A stretch of DNA of 64,000 nucleotides from Cercis canadensis (Eukaryota; Streptophyta; Magnoliopsida; Fabales; Fabaceae): assembly GCA_003255065.1 (NCBI GenBank), contig QAOA01008374.1, forward strand, positions 103,525 through 167,524. The letters run 5' to 3'. Of this stretch, positions 45,295 through 58,806 are shown piece by piece; position 1 is the first letter of the stretch; every line of letters begins with the position of its first letter. Made by a program: the position numbers and the translations under genes. The notes under the pieces were generated by a model. It had not been told where the DNA came from and made no database searches. It saw only the letters and a list, made by a program, of their open reading frames with translations.

Positions 45295-48200
45295 TCACTC
45301 CAACTCAATGTCTGCTGGCAGATGGAGAGGACTTGAAGGTGAATCATTTCCTTCATCTGCTGCTTCCTCCTGAGCCTTTTTGCCTTCTCGAGATTTTTTA
45401 CCCACAGCCCTTGTAGGGGTGAGTTCTCCAGCTTTCTTTCTTTTCGTATTGCGTTTCCCGGCAGGAACTGTCACCTCATTGGCCACTTCAAGCTCTTCAG
45501 AGTTTTTGTTCTCCTCACTGATATTTTGCTCAGGCTCAATTGGAGGATCCTGCATAAGTTCATCTGAACCAGTGTTTTCATCCTTTTCTGCTTCATTTTC
45601 ATCACAATCGTCCTCACTTGAGTCCATTGGTTCATCATTTTCTTCAGCCTCTTCAGCCTTGGCTTTCAATGACTCAATCAAACCCATCAACTCTCTATTA
45701 ACCTGTCACACAACACAAGCATGCCACAAGATGATTTCAAAAACAACAGTTTAAGCTCCATTAATACCACTTAAAAACAGTCATAAAACCTAAACTAAAT
45801 GCTAAGATATGAAAAGCAAACTATGGATGTGCACGACATTTTGGAAGCTAATCTAGAAAAGTCGAATCTATAATGCAATAAATGAAGTGGGAAAAAAAAA
45901 ACTACCGCAAAGATGTTTAAGAAGTCAAAAATATCATGTATACATTAATGAGTGGAAAAATCTGTCCATCAAAAACAGTAGAGGTCAGTGAAAAAAGAAA
46001 TCATGCAATCATGTGCAGCAAAAATCAGTACATCCTAGAGCACTTAAGTCGGTTGAGTAGTGTGTCAAGACAAGTCTGTAACTATAAACAAGAACCGTAG
46101 TGCTGATCGTGTAACAGCAGAAAATATGAAAAAGCAATAAATACTAGAATTTCAGTTATCCATCATAATCACTATCTCCAATCTATCATGTCACACTTCT
46201 AACACCAGCCACCGTCTAAATAGTTCTGAACTGTTTGCTTCAACTACCAACATGACATACCTGAATGTTCTGAAGAAAATCAGCTATGTCAATAGGACAA
46301 GAAGGACATTTCATCACATTCTTCTGGGATCGAAGTGATCTTCCTCCCCTGCTTCTGTCTTTAACAAAACTCTGACCCTCGAATTTACCTTCCAAACAAG
46401 ACTTGCAGAAATTATGAGCGCATGGTGTTGTCACTGGTGAAACCATAACCTGCCTGCAGATGGAGCAACTGAATTCTGCATATGGAAACAGAATGAAGTA
46501 AAATTAGAAAGCCTTAATGGATATCAGAGTGGTAGATTAAAAATTATACATACCCATACCAATAAACTACCTTAACATCAATCAGTGTTTTAATGAATCC
46601 CTGTAGTAAACCTTAATTATTTAACTGGAAAGACCAGACTGAAGCTGCCATATGGGACAAATTGACAAATGCAAAAGCTAGGTAGAGAGAATATACCTCT
46701 AAGCAGTTTTTCTCTGACCGATATATTCTCGGATTTCTTAAAATGCCTTCTTGCCCTTTCTATATCCTTGGGATCTGCACTTTTGACCGGTTTTTGGCTG
46801 GGAGGTGGAGATTTCTTCCACTTCCAACAGGAGTCTTTCTCCTACAAAAATTATCGATTGATTAAATATATTTCCAAAATTCTAATTGTACAATCTGTAT
46901 TCCAGATAATATCATCAGGTAAACAATCTTGACAAGACATACATTATTTTAAACAGTCACAAATGTACAGATATTTAAAAAGATAAAGAAAATTTCATCA
47001 ACAATCACTCACATCAAAATCCCAAGAAGAAGTTTCTTTCCTTTCAATTGCTTTTTCAACCTTCTTCAGCTCTGAGATTGCTGGCAAGGGTCTAGGTCGA
47101 TCCCCATGATCATCACTGTGTTTCCATTTAAACACAGTTTAGTAATAAAGTTCTAAATAGCATAAAGAGTATTATGTAAGCTTCATACTCATACCTTGTC
47201 CAAGGAGCAGGTTCATTATCACATCTAATAAACAAATACCGGCAAACCTTGAAACCCTAATTAGAAAAATTATATCAGATACATTGCATGAAACCAAAGC
47301 CAGCTCAACAATAAATTAAATGAGAGCATATATACACCTGCAATCCCACTTTCTGCCAACACTTTTCAATTCTATAAATTCCATCATACCGCAATCCTTT
47401 TTCAGGGGCATATGACGAACGTTTCTCTTTGTGAGATCTGTATATTGAAATTTAAGAAGGAAAGAGTTAACCATAAAGCTTACGGGATATGGGTTAAGCA
47501 TATAGCTTCTATTTTGGATGTAGATCCTCACCTCACAACTCGAACCGGATAACCCTTCAGACAACTAACTTGGAGCGCCTTGTTGGATTTTTCAAACTTT
47601 TGATCAAAAGACTGCTCCTTGTTTGTTCGTTTGTTGCCACTTAAATCCCTACCACCACTGCAGCAATTGATATGTTCAGAAATTTAATCACTACGCAAAT
47701 CCTAGCAGAAAACACTGTAATATTCAGAAGTTAAAAATAAGTGTCAAACATAAACCAACAACAGAACATGTTGGAAAGGGGGAATGAGGGAAGAAAACAG
47801 AACTATGCAAGACTGGACTAAAGTTCTTATTGTTGTCAAACTTTAACCTTAAAAAAGGCATTAACAACTCAAGAACCTTTTACAAACCTTCCAGTATAGA
47901 GAAACCACTCTCCATGGTCCTCATCGTCCACATAACCTCCCGATAGAACAACTGATTGTGCACCATGATTGGACTGACCAGCGATGCCACTAACATGTGG
48001 GAAGTGTGCACCCCACTGCCGACATTCTAACCTGTCCTCCCACAAGTCACCAACAAGCACGCCTCTATTTTGAACTGGATCATTCTCAGCCGGGATTGGC
48101 CCAAAATGGTCCGCCGGCACAGTTACAAAAATTTTTCCACTTGCAGCATTAGCCTTCCCACTCTTTATTGCCCTCTCTGTGGCATATGCCTTGTCAGGCC

Positions 48201-50088
48201 TGTCTTGATTATGTAGACAATGAAAAACTTTGGAAGGCTCTACAGAAGTAACACTCTTTGAGACCTTTGCCATTCGAATAGCAGATACAAGCGCAGAATT
48301 TATACGTGGCTGGCTTGACATTTTCTGAGGGATAGTGCTGCGGCACTTTGCACAAGTCTGTTTCCCTTGTCCTATCCATTTTTGGAAGCATTTCAAACAG
48401 AAATTGTGGCCACATGGAGTCTGTATGAAATCATTCAATGAGATTCCTATTAGTCTATGAGATTAATATCATAAAAGCTAATCATCACACATCCCTTTCA
48501 AGAACTGCAAGACACAATGTATACGAATGGAATAAAATAAGCTGGCCAGCAAAATATCAAGATCATTTTATTCATTTCTTAAACAGCCAGAGGCTAAAAA
48601 GGCGACAACTAGTTACCACATTGAAAATGCAGGGGCGTTAATCGTTTAGTATATCCTAACCATGTAGGTAGAATCATAAAACACAATTACAAAACATAGT
48701 AATCAGCAACCGCTTTATATGTAAGAAAAGATGCTGCAGGCGTAAGAGACGAGTTAGCAACTGCAATATTAGAGAAAGGAAATCCCTTCAAACCGGAAAC
48801 AAATTGCACGTTGAAAGATAAAAATTCTCTTCTGCTCCCTTTACTCATTTCTACATCTTTTCCCTTGAAAGTTACTGAATCTTAAATTTTTAAAGGGTTG
48901 AGCCATCTATACAACTTTTTAATAAAAAATATGAAATTTTCATCCAAAACTTGAAACTTATGCAATAATAGAATACCAGAGGGGAAAAAAACAAATTAGT
49001 AACATTCATCTTTTACCCAATGGTAAAGGGAAAAAAGGAGAATATCATCATAGCAAGAAGACAAGGAAATCGGTAGGTCCACATGATCCAAACTAAGGGA
49101 ACAAAATATACCAAAAGAAGGAAGGAGAAACGAATCGGTCATTGTCAAGCTATTTTATTTATGAAGAGAAGAAAATTTAACCCAATATAACTTGACTGCC
49201 ATTAAAGGCATGAAAGGCCAACAAAATTGAAGTCCTGGAAGTCAAAGATAAATTAGCGAAAGTTGGCGTCACAAGTTGATTAAATTTAATATCAACCTGC
49301 AGAGCACTACCAATTTCATCGATAAATGTGGGAAAAGAACAGGAAAGCCGTTCGCAAATAACCTAAGAACAACAAATATCCATGATTAAAGCATACAAAT
49401 ACTGGATAAAAAAAAATGACTTTAAGAAACAGAGTCACCAATACCACAAGGCGAAAAGAGAACCCAGGGATGGGGAAAATATTTTAAAAAAATGGTGGAC
49501 AGTCAAAATAATAGAAAAAGGAGGCAAATAAAATATTCCAGCCGACAGAGAAAATGTAAGTTAAAAAAAAAGACACAAAATTACCGTGACGGGCCTCTCC
49601 GGTAACTGCATACAGAAGGAGCATTTGAAGGTCTCAGTCATAATATTCAGCACATCGTTTCCTTCACCATTTGCGTTCTTCTTCTCTTCACCATCCTCGT
49701 TGTCCTCATCGTCGTCATCCCCGTCTTCCCACACGGCTTTTCCGTTCATGAGCCGTTGGCGTTTCCTGGCCTTCTCTTGCTCCGTGAGCTTAGTATCAGC
49801 CTCAATCGCTCGAATCGCAGCTATTAACTCACTGGAACCACCACCGGCGCCGTCGAGCAAAGCATCGCCGGCGGCGACCGGAGCGAGGTCGGAGGTTGGA
49901 GATGAGCAGTCAGGACACTCCCATTGAAAAATCTCCGCCAGCGTCGCCGGCCGGGAAGCGAGGCAAGCAGAATGCCATGGCGTAGTGCAGAGCTTGCAAA
50001 TGAGCTTGTCTGTCTCCTCCGCCGGCTTGGCCTTGCAGCGCATACAGAGACCGTCGGGGCTGAGGGGTAGCTGGCTAACGTGCGCCAT
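45295..50088 (-). CDS. ORTH/VIM: ORTHRUS/VIM E3 ubiquitin ligase, methyl-CG reader
   Basis: Nine exons: 50088-49585, 48420-47888, 47657-47532, 47437-47338, 47256-47195, 47115-47013, 46841-46697, 46475-46261, 45702-45295; 731 residues. Order of domains: PHD finger (Cys15/Cys18 onward, to about 62), acidic spacer, first RING (CSFC at 156-159 to CAKC at 191-194), SRA/YDG domain (about 263-415; [26 protein letters not shown]), second RING (CSIC at 528-531, PCAHNFC at 542-548), and an acidic then Lys-rich nuclear tail. Plants' VIM/ORTH proteins bind hemimethylated CG through SRA and ubiquitinate chromatin to keep CG methylation, like UHRF1. All zinc ligands inspected are present. Intron 1 (about 1.16 kb) splits the first RING. 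Which VIM orthologue it is cannot be told. Confidence 0.94.
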
Positions 50089-50475
50089 TGGACAAGTAGA
50101 GAGAGAAACTGAATAGACGTCACAGAAAATGGATTTATTTGAAAAGACTCAGTGAGGTTCGTGAGTGCGATTTGGTTCTTATATTGAGAGCGGGGGAGAG
50201 AGGGAAGTGACCGCTGTTTTCAAGAACGGGTTGGTCTTGGTGGGCTTTGAAATTTTTTCAAAATTTTGGGGAATAATCAGGTGTGCAACGTTTCATGTAG
50301 GAGACTGTGTGTACAAGCTGTGATTGGATAGACCACGGAATAAGGCTTAGATCTTTCACCTTTGGTTGATCCCTTTTGACTCTCTGTTAACTGCAATTAC
50401 TCTGATTGTGACAAAGGACTAATGTGAAATGATAATATTACCCCTAAAAGATTTGCAACTTTTTTGGCTTTTCGG

Positions 50476-51123
50476 CAGGGTTGTCCAAAAAACCCAAACC
50501 AAACTAATAGGTTAGGTTGATTATATTTTTTTTTGGTACAGAGGTTAGTTTGGTTTTAATTTATATATGTGGTTGGCATGGATTAGAATTTTATAATAAA
50601 TCTTGAGTTGAGTTCGGGTTCGTAAAAATAGTAACTTAATCTAACTCAGTTATTTACTAAAAAATTATATAAATAATATATTATATAATTATATATAACA
50701 AATTACCATAAAATTAAAAGTTGAAACGGTTTAAATTCTCATCAATTGTGACTTTTTAACTTATAGTCTATCTTAATAAATTTTACACATAAAATGTTTA
50801 GACTTTCTCAATCATTAACACAAATTATGTAGTGTAATTAAAATATGAAAATATTTTTTTCATTAATACATTGGAATATGAAAGTTAATTGACATGATCT
50901 TTTAATAATTTTATTTATTTCTAAAAAATTTATTTTGGTACATAATTTTTTTTTTTAAAACTAAGAAACTAACCCAACCCAAATTGGTTTTTCATGGTTT
51001 GAGTTGGGTAAGTTATAAGTCTTTTGGTTTGCGTTACTTTAAATTGTAGAGTATAAAAAAATTCATAGGTTGCGTTCAAGTTGAGTCTAAACTTAAACTA
51101 ACCTAGCCCATGCACACCTTTAC
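50476..51123. mobile_element. hAT-like non-autonomous element
   Basis: The left end CAGGGTTGTCC resembles the inverted right end TAAAGGTGTGC. Inward from both ends are subterminal Asn/Pro-like AACCCAAACC and GGTTAGGTTG motifs typical of plant hAT relatives. Flanks CTTTTCGG (50468-50475) and CTTTTAGT (51124-51131) match at 6 of 8 bases, in line with an 8-bp hAT duplication. It is non-coding and AT-rich inside. The ends are degraded, so it is an old insertion. Confidence 0.38.
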
Positions 51124-51309
51124 CTTTTAGTATGAAATCTAAATTGTTTTCTTCTATGTTTTGGCAAGACATTTCATACAACTTGTAGCATGAATAACGT
51201 GGGCTAAATTAACAATTATGTATCCGCTGTTTGACTTTACTACACATGTAAGTCCAATTAAATAAATTAATGGCACTAGATATAATATCACTTGTAGTAT
51301 TTTGAATTA

Positions 51310-51733
51310 GGTGAGCATTACCCTATCATTCCCTTATGCTACTCATTTATGCTACACTCATCCACTCACGCAAGGACCCAATGAGAGTTATAGTGTGATT
51401 TTAGTGTCATTGTAAGGATTTCAAAAAATTGAGTCATCTAATATGTGTTAGGACACACACAGTTCCTTATAAAATGCAAGAACGATATAATATAAGAAAT
51501 TGTGCCAATAAATAACTTTTTCAAGTTTACTTTTTGGCATATTTTCTTATATTGTGTCGTTGTTATATTTTATAAGAAATTGTGTGTCCTAGCACATACT
51601 AAGTGACTCAATTTTTTGAAATATTTACAATGACACTAAAATTACACTATAAGTTTCATTGGGTCCCACCTAACTAAGGAGGATTGTATAGCATAAGAGA
51701 GTAACATAAGAGGATGGTAGCTTAGCCCTCACT
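51310..51733. mobile_element. Fold-back MITE, copy C
   Basis: Ends GGTGAGCATTACCCTA (left) and AGTGAGGGCTAAGCTACC (right, inverted). Flanking TTTGAATTA (51301-51309) and TTTAAATTA (51734-51742) differ at one base of nine. The central hairpin pairs CCTTATAAAATGCAAGAACG with TTATATTTTATAAGAAATTG. Same family as copies A and B at 5.5-6.3 kb. No coding capacity. Confidence 0.7.
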
Positions 51734-53998
51734 TTTAAATTAACACATGAGATAATATGTGTAATATGTTTTACTTAATTAGATATATGAGTCTAATAAA
51801 ATAGATAACACAAGTCGTAAAGCATTTTGAACGTTGGAATGTTTGAATAGCAATTGCTAACTAGTTTTGCATCGACTTACAATCATTAGGGAGGACATTA
51901 ATTTGGGCATTTGACAGAAATAATACATTTCTACAAACAATTTACACAAATTGGGCACATTTGAAACTATTTATGTAAAAGGGACACTTTTAATTTTTTT
52001 TTATTAATTTCTCATTCGAACTTAAACACGATTTTGCTTGTATAAAACGTGTATTAACTAAACACACTTTAACGAATTTTAACTCAAAAGTGTGACCACT
52101 GTTCACAAAGTATTTTATTGAAAAAAGTAAAAAAATACACGCTTTTTAAGAAAAGAGTGTTTAGAAGTAATACGTTTTACAAGAAAAGTAATCACGCTTT
52201 TGCAAAAAAAATGAGTCATGTTTTTTGCCTAAAACACACGTGTTAAAGCAAATGACTGTCATCTTAACGATGTGTAGGGAGTTTGAATGATGTTAAAAAG
52301 AATAATTTTTACAGGACCTAACTGTCAATTAACTCAGGTTTCACAACTACTAAAATTGAAGAGACAATGAACTTCATCTTAACAACATAGTCGCTTATGC
52401 GAACATCATGATTAGTATTGCAAAGTGATGATTTGTTTGTGGTTTGGTTTTTTTTTTTTTTTATCTGTAAGTAAATAGTGATTGTGTTTGGAATTGTAAT
52501 TGAGGGGATTCAAATTGAAAAAAGAGGTGAAGAGACTAGACTTATAAATTTACATAATAATATATGAAGTTAGCATTAAAGAGCAACAACTATGTAAATT
52601 AGCTAGTGCCACTACCATCTTTATCCTTTTTACTTTCTTATGTTCACATTCTTGGAATGTGAAAACAATCCATGTATTAAAACACTTTTCTAGTACCAAC
52701 CTTTTTACTTTATGAATCTGGTTATCCTAAGGTGCACTTTGTAAGTAAAGTGCATGCATTCTAAAATAATTAATGATTGAAATAATCACACATAATTTTT
52801 TTTTTCTAAAGAAATACTATAAAAGTAAATAATATATTTTCGTATTTAATATATATACTTAACAATTATATTTAAATGGCAATCAGTTTATCCTTTTTTC
52901 GTATCAACCTTTATTTTGTCTTTAAAATTATTTCTGTCTAATTTCTTAAAAATATTATCATATGTATTAATATTATCCATAAAATACTATTCCTCTTTTG
53001 AAAATTTGAAATGTACAGGCTCTAGATATATGTATACAATGTCAATTATTACGAGCTACATTTGCTTAAAATTTGTGTTTCAAGTATAGAATATTGGCAT
53101 ACTTGGGGTTTTTATGTTATCTATCAACATTTAATGGATAACAATATTCCTACCATCATAAAAATAACGAATATAAATTAATATGAAAACATTAATAATA
53201 ACCAAGCATTAATGTAGTTTGTTACATATATTCTTTGCATTAACATTAAAAATAAGATATAAAATAATACAATTGACGTGTATACATTCACATATTAATA
53301 ATTGACGAGTGGTCTTTAAAAAAAGAAGAAGTAATTGACGTGTATTTATGGTAAAGCCTATCAAGTAGAGAAAAGAAATTTAGTTAGAGAACCATTAATT
53401 TAGTCAAGCGCTTACCTATTGACGGAGAGATAGTTCATGTATATAATAATTGTATAAAAAATATCTTTCTTTTAGGTTTTCTTTCTCTGGTTGATGACTT
53501 GATATCTTCATCAAGATCATAATACACGCACATTAAATCTTAAATATTAAAGTGCACGACGTCACTATAGATGAGATCCCTAGTTAATTTCTAATCATGG
53601 CACTTTAATTGCATTGAAATACAAAGTACCAAGTTCCAAAATTTTCGCAAAACAATTCCTATATCAACCATAGGAAAGGAACTCCAAAGTCCAAACACTT
53701 ACCGCTTGAAATCTCCTTCATCACGGTTCATCGAGCAAGGTTCTTGAAGCCAATTTGGAGGCTTGGGGTGAGTCTCTATTCCCAATTTCTTCTGCTTCAA
53801 TTAGAAACCTTAGTTTTATATATTTGAGTTAATAGATTTTAATTTTCTGGGAAAACGGTTTATCAAATGCATAAACGATTCACTGTAAGTTGTTGTCTAT
53901 TTTATTCCTTTTTTCTCCCCCCTCTCTCTCTCTCTGTGTTGTTGATCAAAGGTTTTCTGATATTCTTGTAAATTATTTATAGGTGAATTTCTACAGTC

Positions 53999-55702
53999 AT
54001 GGAATATTCACACCCTGCAAATAAAAGGAGAAGAATGGTTACCCTTGACAGTGAAGACACGATCAGTAATTTGCCTGAATGTGTTCTCAGTCACCTTTTC
54101 TCTTTTCTTCCCTCAGAGGATGCAAGACGTACTAGTGTATTATCCAAAACTTGGAATTACTATTTTTGGACTTTTCTCACTGATTTGGACATTGATGATA
54201 AATTGTCATATTCAAAGAGGGCAAGAAAAGGTTACTTCGTTAAGTTTGTGAATGGAATACTCCAGCATCTCAAAAGTTCAAACCTTCAAAGTTTCACTTT
54301 ATCTCTTTCAAACAAGTATAACCCAAAGCATGTCAATGCATGGATCTCTTCTATCTTAAGACGGAGAATCCAAAAGCTTCATATTTACTATTCTTCAGAA
54401 GTTTTTCTCTTCTCCTGCAACCTTTTCTCCTGCAGCTCTCTATTGGAATTGGAGCTTAAGATGGACGCATGTTCCCTTAGAGTAAATCCTTCTATTTCCC
54501 TTCCGAATCTCCAAGCTCTTAAACTTTCTGGGATTAAATTTGTGGGTGATTCCTTTCCCCAATCAAAAGAATTTGTTCTGAGTTTCCCAGTGCTCAAAGT
54601 GTTTGAAGCTAAAGACTGCAAATGGCCAAATGTGCAGAGTATCATTTTAATGGCACCTCTGCTTCAAAGTTTCTCATTAGAATACTCTGCAGGGAGGCCA
54701 CAGCAGCCTGATGAAAATTATCAGCCTCAGGATGAGTCATCACATCATGCCATCAAAATATTTTCCTCGCATCTAACAAAATTCTCTTACGTTGGTTTTC
54801 GATCTATTTCTGAAGATATCATTTTATCAAATGCCGCGACTATTCTGGATGTTTCCTTTGATATTTCTTCTATAAAGAAAGATCAAATGCGTCAAATAGG
54901 CATCAGAACTTGCATGCTTCTAAGAGAATTTAGTGGAGTGCAACTTCTGAAACTAGGGCATAAGGCGGTGCAGGTATGCTTAATATTCTTAAGTTCTTTC
55001 TGTCCCGTTTCTTATGATATACATTACGATATTAGGACTTAATTATTATGAGTAACAAGTTTAGCTTCGCAATATATGTAGGTTTTGGCACATGCAAATG
55101 ATTATGTATCTACACTGCCGCTGTTCAGAAGTTTGGTTTCTCTAGAATTAGCCTTACATGATTCTTTGCCATCTCAAGAAATTTTATTGAATTTACTTCG
55201 CAAGACACCGATCCTTCAGACACTTGTTTTCCTTTCTGTAAGTTTTTCCTCTCAAATTGGTTGTGTCTCCAAGTTTACGTGCCTTCTATATAATAAAATA
55301 CCAATCAGATTAATGACTAAAGAGATAAAAAAATAATTTTCGTTTCAGGGTTTGGCAAATTTTGATAACGATATCTTGAGATCAGAGGAGGTGCCTCATT
55401 GTATTGCTTTCTCCCTCAAGGTGGTAGAATTGAAATTATTTGACAGGTATAGGGCTGTCCTTCGTCTGGGAAGATATGTACTTGAAAATTCTCAAGTATT
55501 GGAGTTAATGAGTGCTAGCCTATGCATGGTGGATGCAGAGGATAAAATGAAGAGGTTCAGACAGGAGCTACTATCCACCCCAAGAGCCTCGAGTTTTGCA
55601 GAAATAAAGGTTGATGAAATGTCCAACAAAGAGGCTAAAATAAGAGAAGGGATGTTGTATACACAAGGAATGCTAACCTCCTTGTCTTTTGGTGAATGTT
55701 AG
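53999..55702 (+). CDS. F-box/LRR/FBD protein
   Basis: Three phase-0 exons: 53999-54973, 55082-55237, 55349-55702; 494 residues. The F-box is at about 21-60 (ISNLPECVLSHLFSFLP, DARRTSVLSKTW). LRR-like repeats follow (WISSILRRRIQKLHIYY, LPNLQALKLSGI, SFPVLKVFEAKDC), then the FBD-type third exon (IAFSLKVVELKLFD, LGRYVLENSQVLEL). It is preceded by a Lys/Arg cluster (NKRRR) that may help nuclear entry. Expected role: SCF substrate adaptor, substrate unknown. It has the same gene structure as the copies at 42377 and 57847, and a leader intron in the 5' UTR. It is the intact sister of the broken gene next door. Confidence 0.88.
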
Positions 55703-57846
55703 CACTTTTGTCTTTTATTCTTTTATTCAGACGAAAGAATAATTTCATTCTTCTGTAATAATCAGGTGTATTATTGTTAGCAAAACTCACTTTAAGATAT
55801 CCATTTTTATAAAATAGTGAAATGAGGTGTCTAACATCTTTTCACTAAAAATAATTGCTGGTAAGTGTTAAAAGTCACTTTTAATACTGTCATTCTTGTC
55901 TCATGTCATCACTTGCATTACCTGCTTATGATTAATGAGCCACAATATTGTATTTCAAAATTTTGGTCTTGAAGTGTAGTTTAAGGACTTAAACTTAGTA
56001 CGAAAATCTAATTTAAGACATCAACTGCTCTAATACTTACCGGGGACCTTTTGCAAAACTCTAAAAAATAAAAACTAAGTAAAGTTGTTTTAAAATATTG
56101 TGTTTGGGTAACTTCTCAAAATTTGAAAAACTAGTTCATCGATTTCTTCCTATCATTTGAGCACCTTAATAAAAATAAAAGACATTTCCCCTACCATTGA
56201 GTCAAATTTCAAGCTAGTTTCTTTCTGTTTCCATCTTTTATAATCTTTTGGATTTGTTTAAGATTCAAAAAAATTTAGAAATGATTCCCAAGAGATTTTG
56301 ATATTGGAACTAGCTCAAAACCAAATTTTCAACTAGTTAAGAATGAATAAAACAGTTTAAATTAAGTAAGATTTAAGAGACTATTTTGAACTAATCGATC
56401 ATACAGTTTTCCTTCATCTAAAAAAAAAAAGAAAAAAGTTTCAAACTAGTTTTTCAACTTAGCAAACTCTCCTTTAGGCTTGTCATTTGAGTTGTAGATC
56501 AGTTGGTCACAAAGCTCTCATTGCAAGAAGAGGGTCTTGTGTTCAAGACCTCTATTGACAAAATGAGGGTATCAAAGTACTCCTTCATACAAAGTTAAAT
56601 TGTGGGTGCTTCGACAACGGAACCCTTGGCTCGCATCAAGTTTGATAAGTTTGAGTCCATCCAAATGTGGGATTAGACCATGGTTCTTGGGTTACCAAAA
56701 AAGAGAAAAAAAACTCTCCCTTAGGCTTTAAAATCTAATATTATTATGTAAATTGATTATGTGACTTAAAATCCACACAAGCAATCAGTTTTTATTTTTT
56801 ATTTTAGTTGAAAATGAAAAAAAAATATTTTCTCTTGAAAATCCTAGATTCGTAAACTCTATATTTAATTATAAGAAAAGAATAATTTTACTCTAGTTTT
56901 GAGCAATTACAAACTAAAAGTATATATGCTCATCAAACAAAACAAAGAAAAAAAAAAGTATATATGTTGTTTAAATTTACATCTTCATAATTTAATAGTT
57001 AGAACGCTATTTGGTGTTTGAAAAAGAAGAGACGTTCTACACTTTTTTTTAGTGCAGAAGGAAACAAAGAAAAAAGCTAAGGCCTATGAAAGAATACACC
57101 CATTTTATCAGCTAAATACACCAGATAAATCCCCATGGGATGGGTTTGCCAAAGCTTGAGACCACTCATGATTAGCTCCCTCTTGTCAGATTCATTCTTA
57201 AAATATGTTTCCTTCTCTGTCTTCCTCAATATTCAAGATTTTATAATCCATTAAGATTTTTTGATGTTAATGGCATAGATTCTATACAATCTAATCCATT
57301 TACACCACATATAGAACTATTTATTCAACATCGTCACTTATTACGTCATGGAAGATCATGTCATTACTTGCTCCTCTGATTATAAAATCTCCAAAGGCAA
57401 AAGGGCGATCACATCTGCCAATTTCTTCCAAACCAGCCACTGGAAAAGAGAAGAAGGATACTCCATTGCTGATTCTATACTCAAAATCTATCTCTAGATC
57501 TCCCTCTCTACCAAGAAGAGCCTTTGGTTGAGAACCCAGGAGCTACATCTTCAAACAACCCAGTTTCCCACATCAGAAATTGGAGGTTCTGGGTGAGTGT
57601 TTGTTTTCCAATTCCTCTTGTCCAATTTAAAAATCTTTGGGTTATTTTATGGTTTCTAGAATCTGGTTTTTTGAGATTACATAAGATATAACATCTACTT
57701 TCATGAAAATGCTATCATAGATTACGTTCAATTATCATATATTGGAAGGGTTTATCATATCTGTTTCTGTTTTTCATTCGGCTCAATTGGGTTATTTTCT
57801 GATATCCTGTTAAATCTTGTGTTAGGTCCAGGAATTTTCTGTAGTC
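55703..57846. other. Intergenic with one SINE
   Basis: 3' flank of the F-box gene, then AT-rich DNA containing the SINE at 56482-56710. The last 300 bp are the promoter and leader of the broken F-box gene, with a GGGTGAGTG donor near 57592 and a GTTAG acceptor near 57825. No other gene seen. Confidence 0.5.
56482..56710 (+). mobile_element. tRNA-derived SINE, full length
   Basis: Pol III A box GTAGATCAGTTGG (about 56493) and B box GTGTTCAAGACC (about 56550) are correctly spaced in a tRNA-like head. A non-tRNA body and an A-rich tail (TTACCAAAAAAGAGAAAAA) follow. Target duplications of 18 bp, AAACTCTCCTTTAGGCTT (56464-56481) and the same with one change (56711-56728), enclose it. It appears complete and fairly young. 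Confidence 0.82.
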
Positions 57847-58570
57847 ATGGACTCGCGTGCTATAAATAAGAGACAAAGACCTTTCAATAATAAAGACAAA
57901 ATCAGCAATTTGCCTAAGCCAATTAAGAGCCATAGTCTCTCTTTTCTTCCCACTAAATATGCAGTGCGTACTACTGCGCTATCCTCAAACTGGAATTACC
58001 TTTGGACTAACGTCACCAGGCTACACTTTGATGACAAGTTGATTAATTGGAAGAAGAGAACAAGAAAAAGTTGCTTTATTAAATTTGTGAATAGAGTGCT
58101 CTTGCACCTTACAACTCCAAGCGTTGAGAGTGTCACTTTCATGCTTTCAAACAAGTACGCCCAAGATCAACTGTATTCGTGGATCTCTAACATCTTAGAC
58201 AGAAGAGTGCAAAGACTTCATATTTGCTATGCTGAAAATGTCTCTCTCTTCTCCAATGACCTTTCCAACCGCAGTTCTCTATTGGAATTGGATCTCGGGA
58301 TGCGCTTCTGTTTCTTTAGAGTTCGGGAGGAATCTGTTTGTGTTAACAAAATCCAAGTTCTCAAAATTCATGGAATTACATTTGATCTCAATTGCTTTCC
58401 TTCTCCACACAAGTTGGAATTGAGCTTTCCAGTGCTCAGTCTTTGAAGCTGAAGATTGCAAATGGCCAGCTGGGGAGAGAGTCATAATAAAAGCACCTCT
58501 ACTAGAAAGTTTCTCAATAAATTACCCTTTTCATATTCCACCACGTCCTTATGAGTCACGGAAGCCTATT

Positions 58571-58806
58571 TGAAGAAAAATGGAAGCAGATGATTCTATA
58601 TTTTTCTGTGTATCATGTACGAATTACAGCCTCATTATATAGAGGAAAAAATGGTAACAGCAATAAATACAATAAATAGCTAATTCTAAAGTTTAGGAGC
58701 TGATAATGCTAATTATACAAGAATACCAATCAATAATAAATACAGAACTAATTTACAGGAACTAATAGCATAGTTTGTCTTTTAATTTTAGGACCTTCCT
58801 TCAATA
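58571..58806 (-). repeat. 3' LTR of the Copia element
   Basis: 236 bp, identical to the 5' LTR except one base near its outer-strand end. In element orientation it begins TATTGAAGG and ends TTTTTCTTCA, so the terminal dinucleotides are TA...CA rather than TG...CA. Confidence 0.93.

Larger units (their letters stand above)
50089..53998. other. Intergenic, two DNA-transposon relics, no gene
   Basis: ORTHRUS promoter and 5' UTR at the left, then the hAT-like element (50476-51123), MITE copy C (51310-51733), and about 2 kb of AT-rich DNA without recognisable genes. At the right, 53700-53998 is the F-box gene 5' UTR: GGTGAGTCTC near 53768 and TTATAGGTG near 53981 look like a leader intron, a layout shared with the paralogue at 57847. 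Confidence 0.5.

Noticed and set aside
49586-49927. 113-residue Ser-rich plus-strand frame
   Set aside because: Antisense shadow of the acidic region and PHD exon of ORTHRUS.
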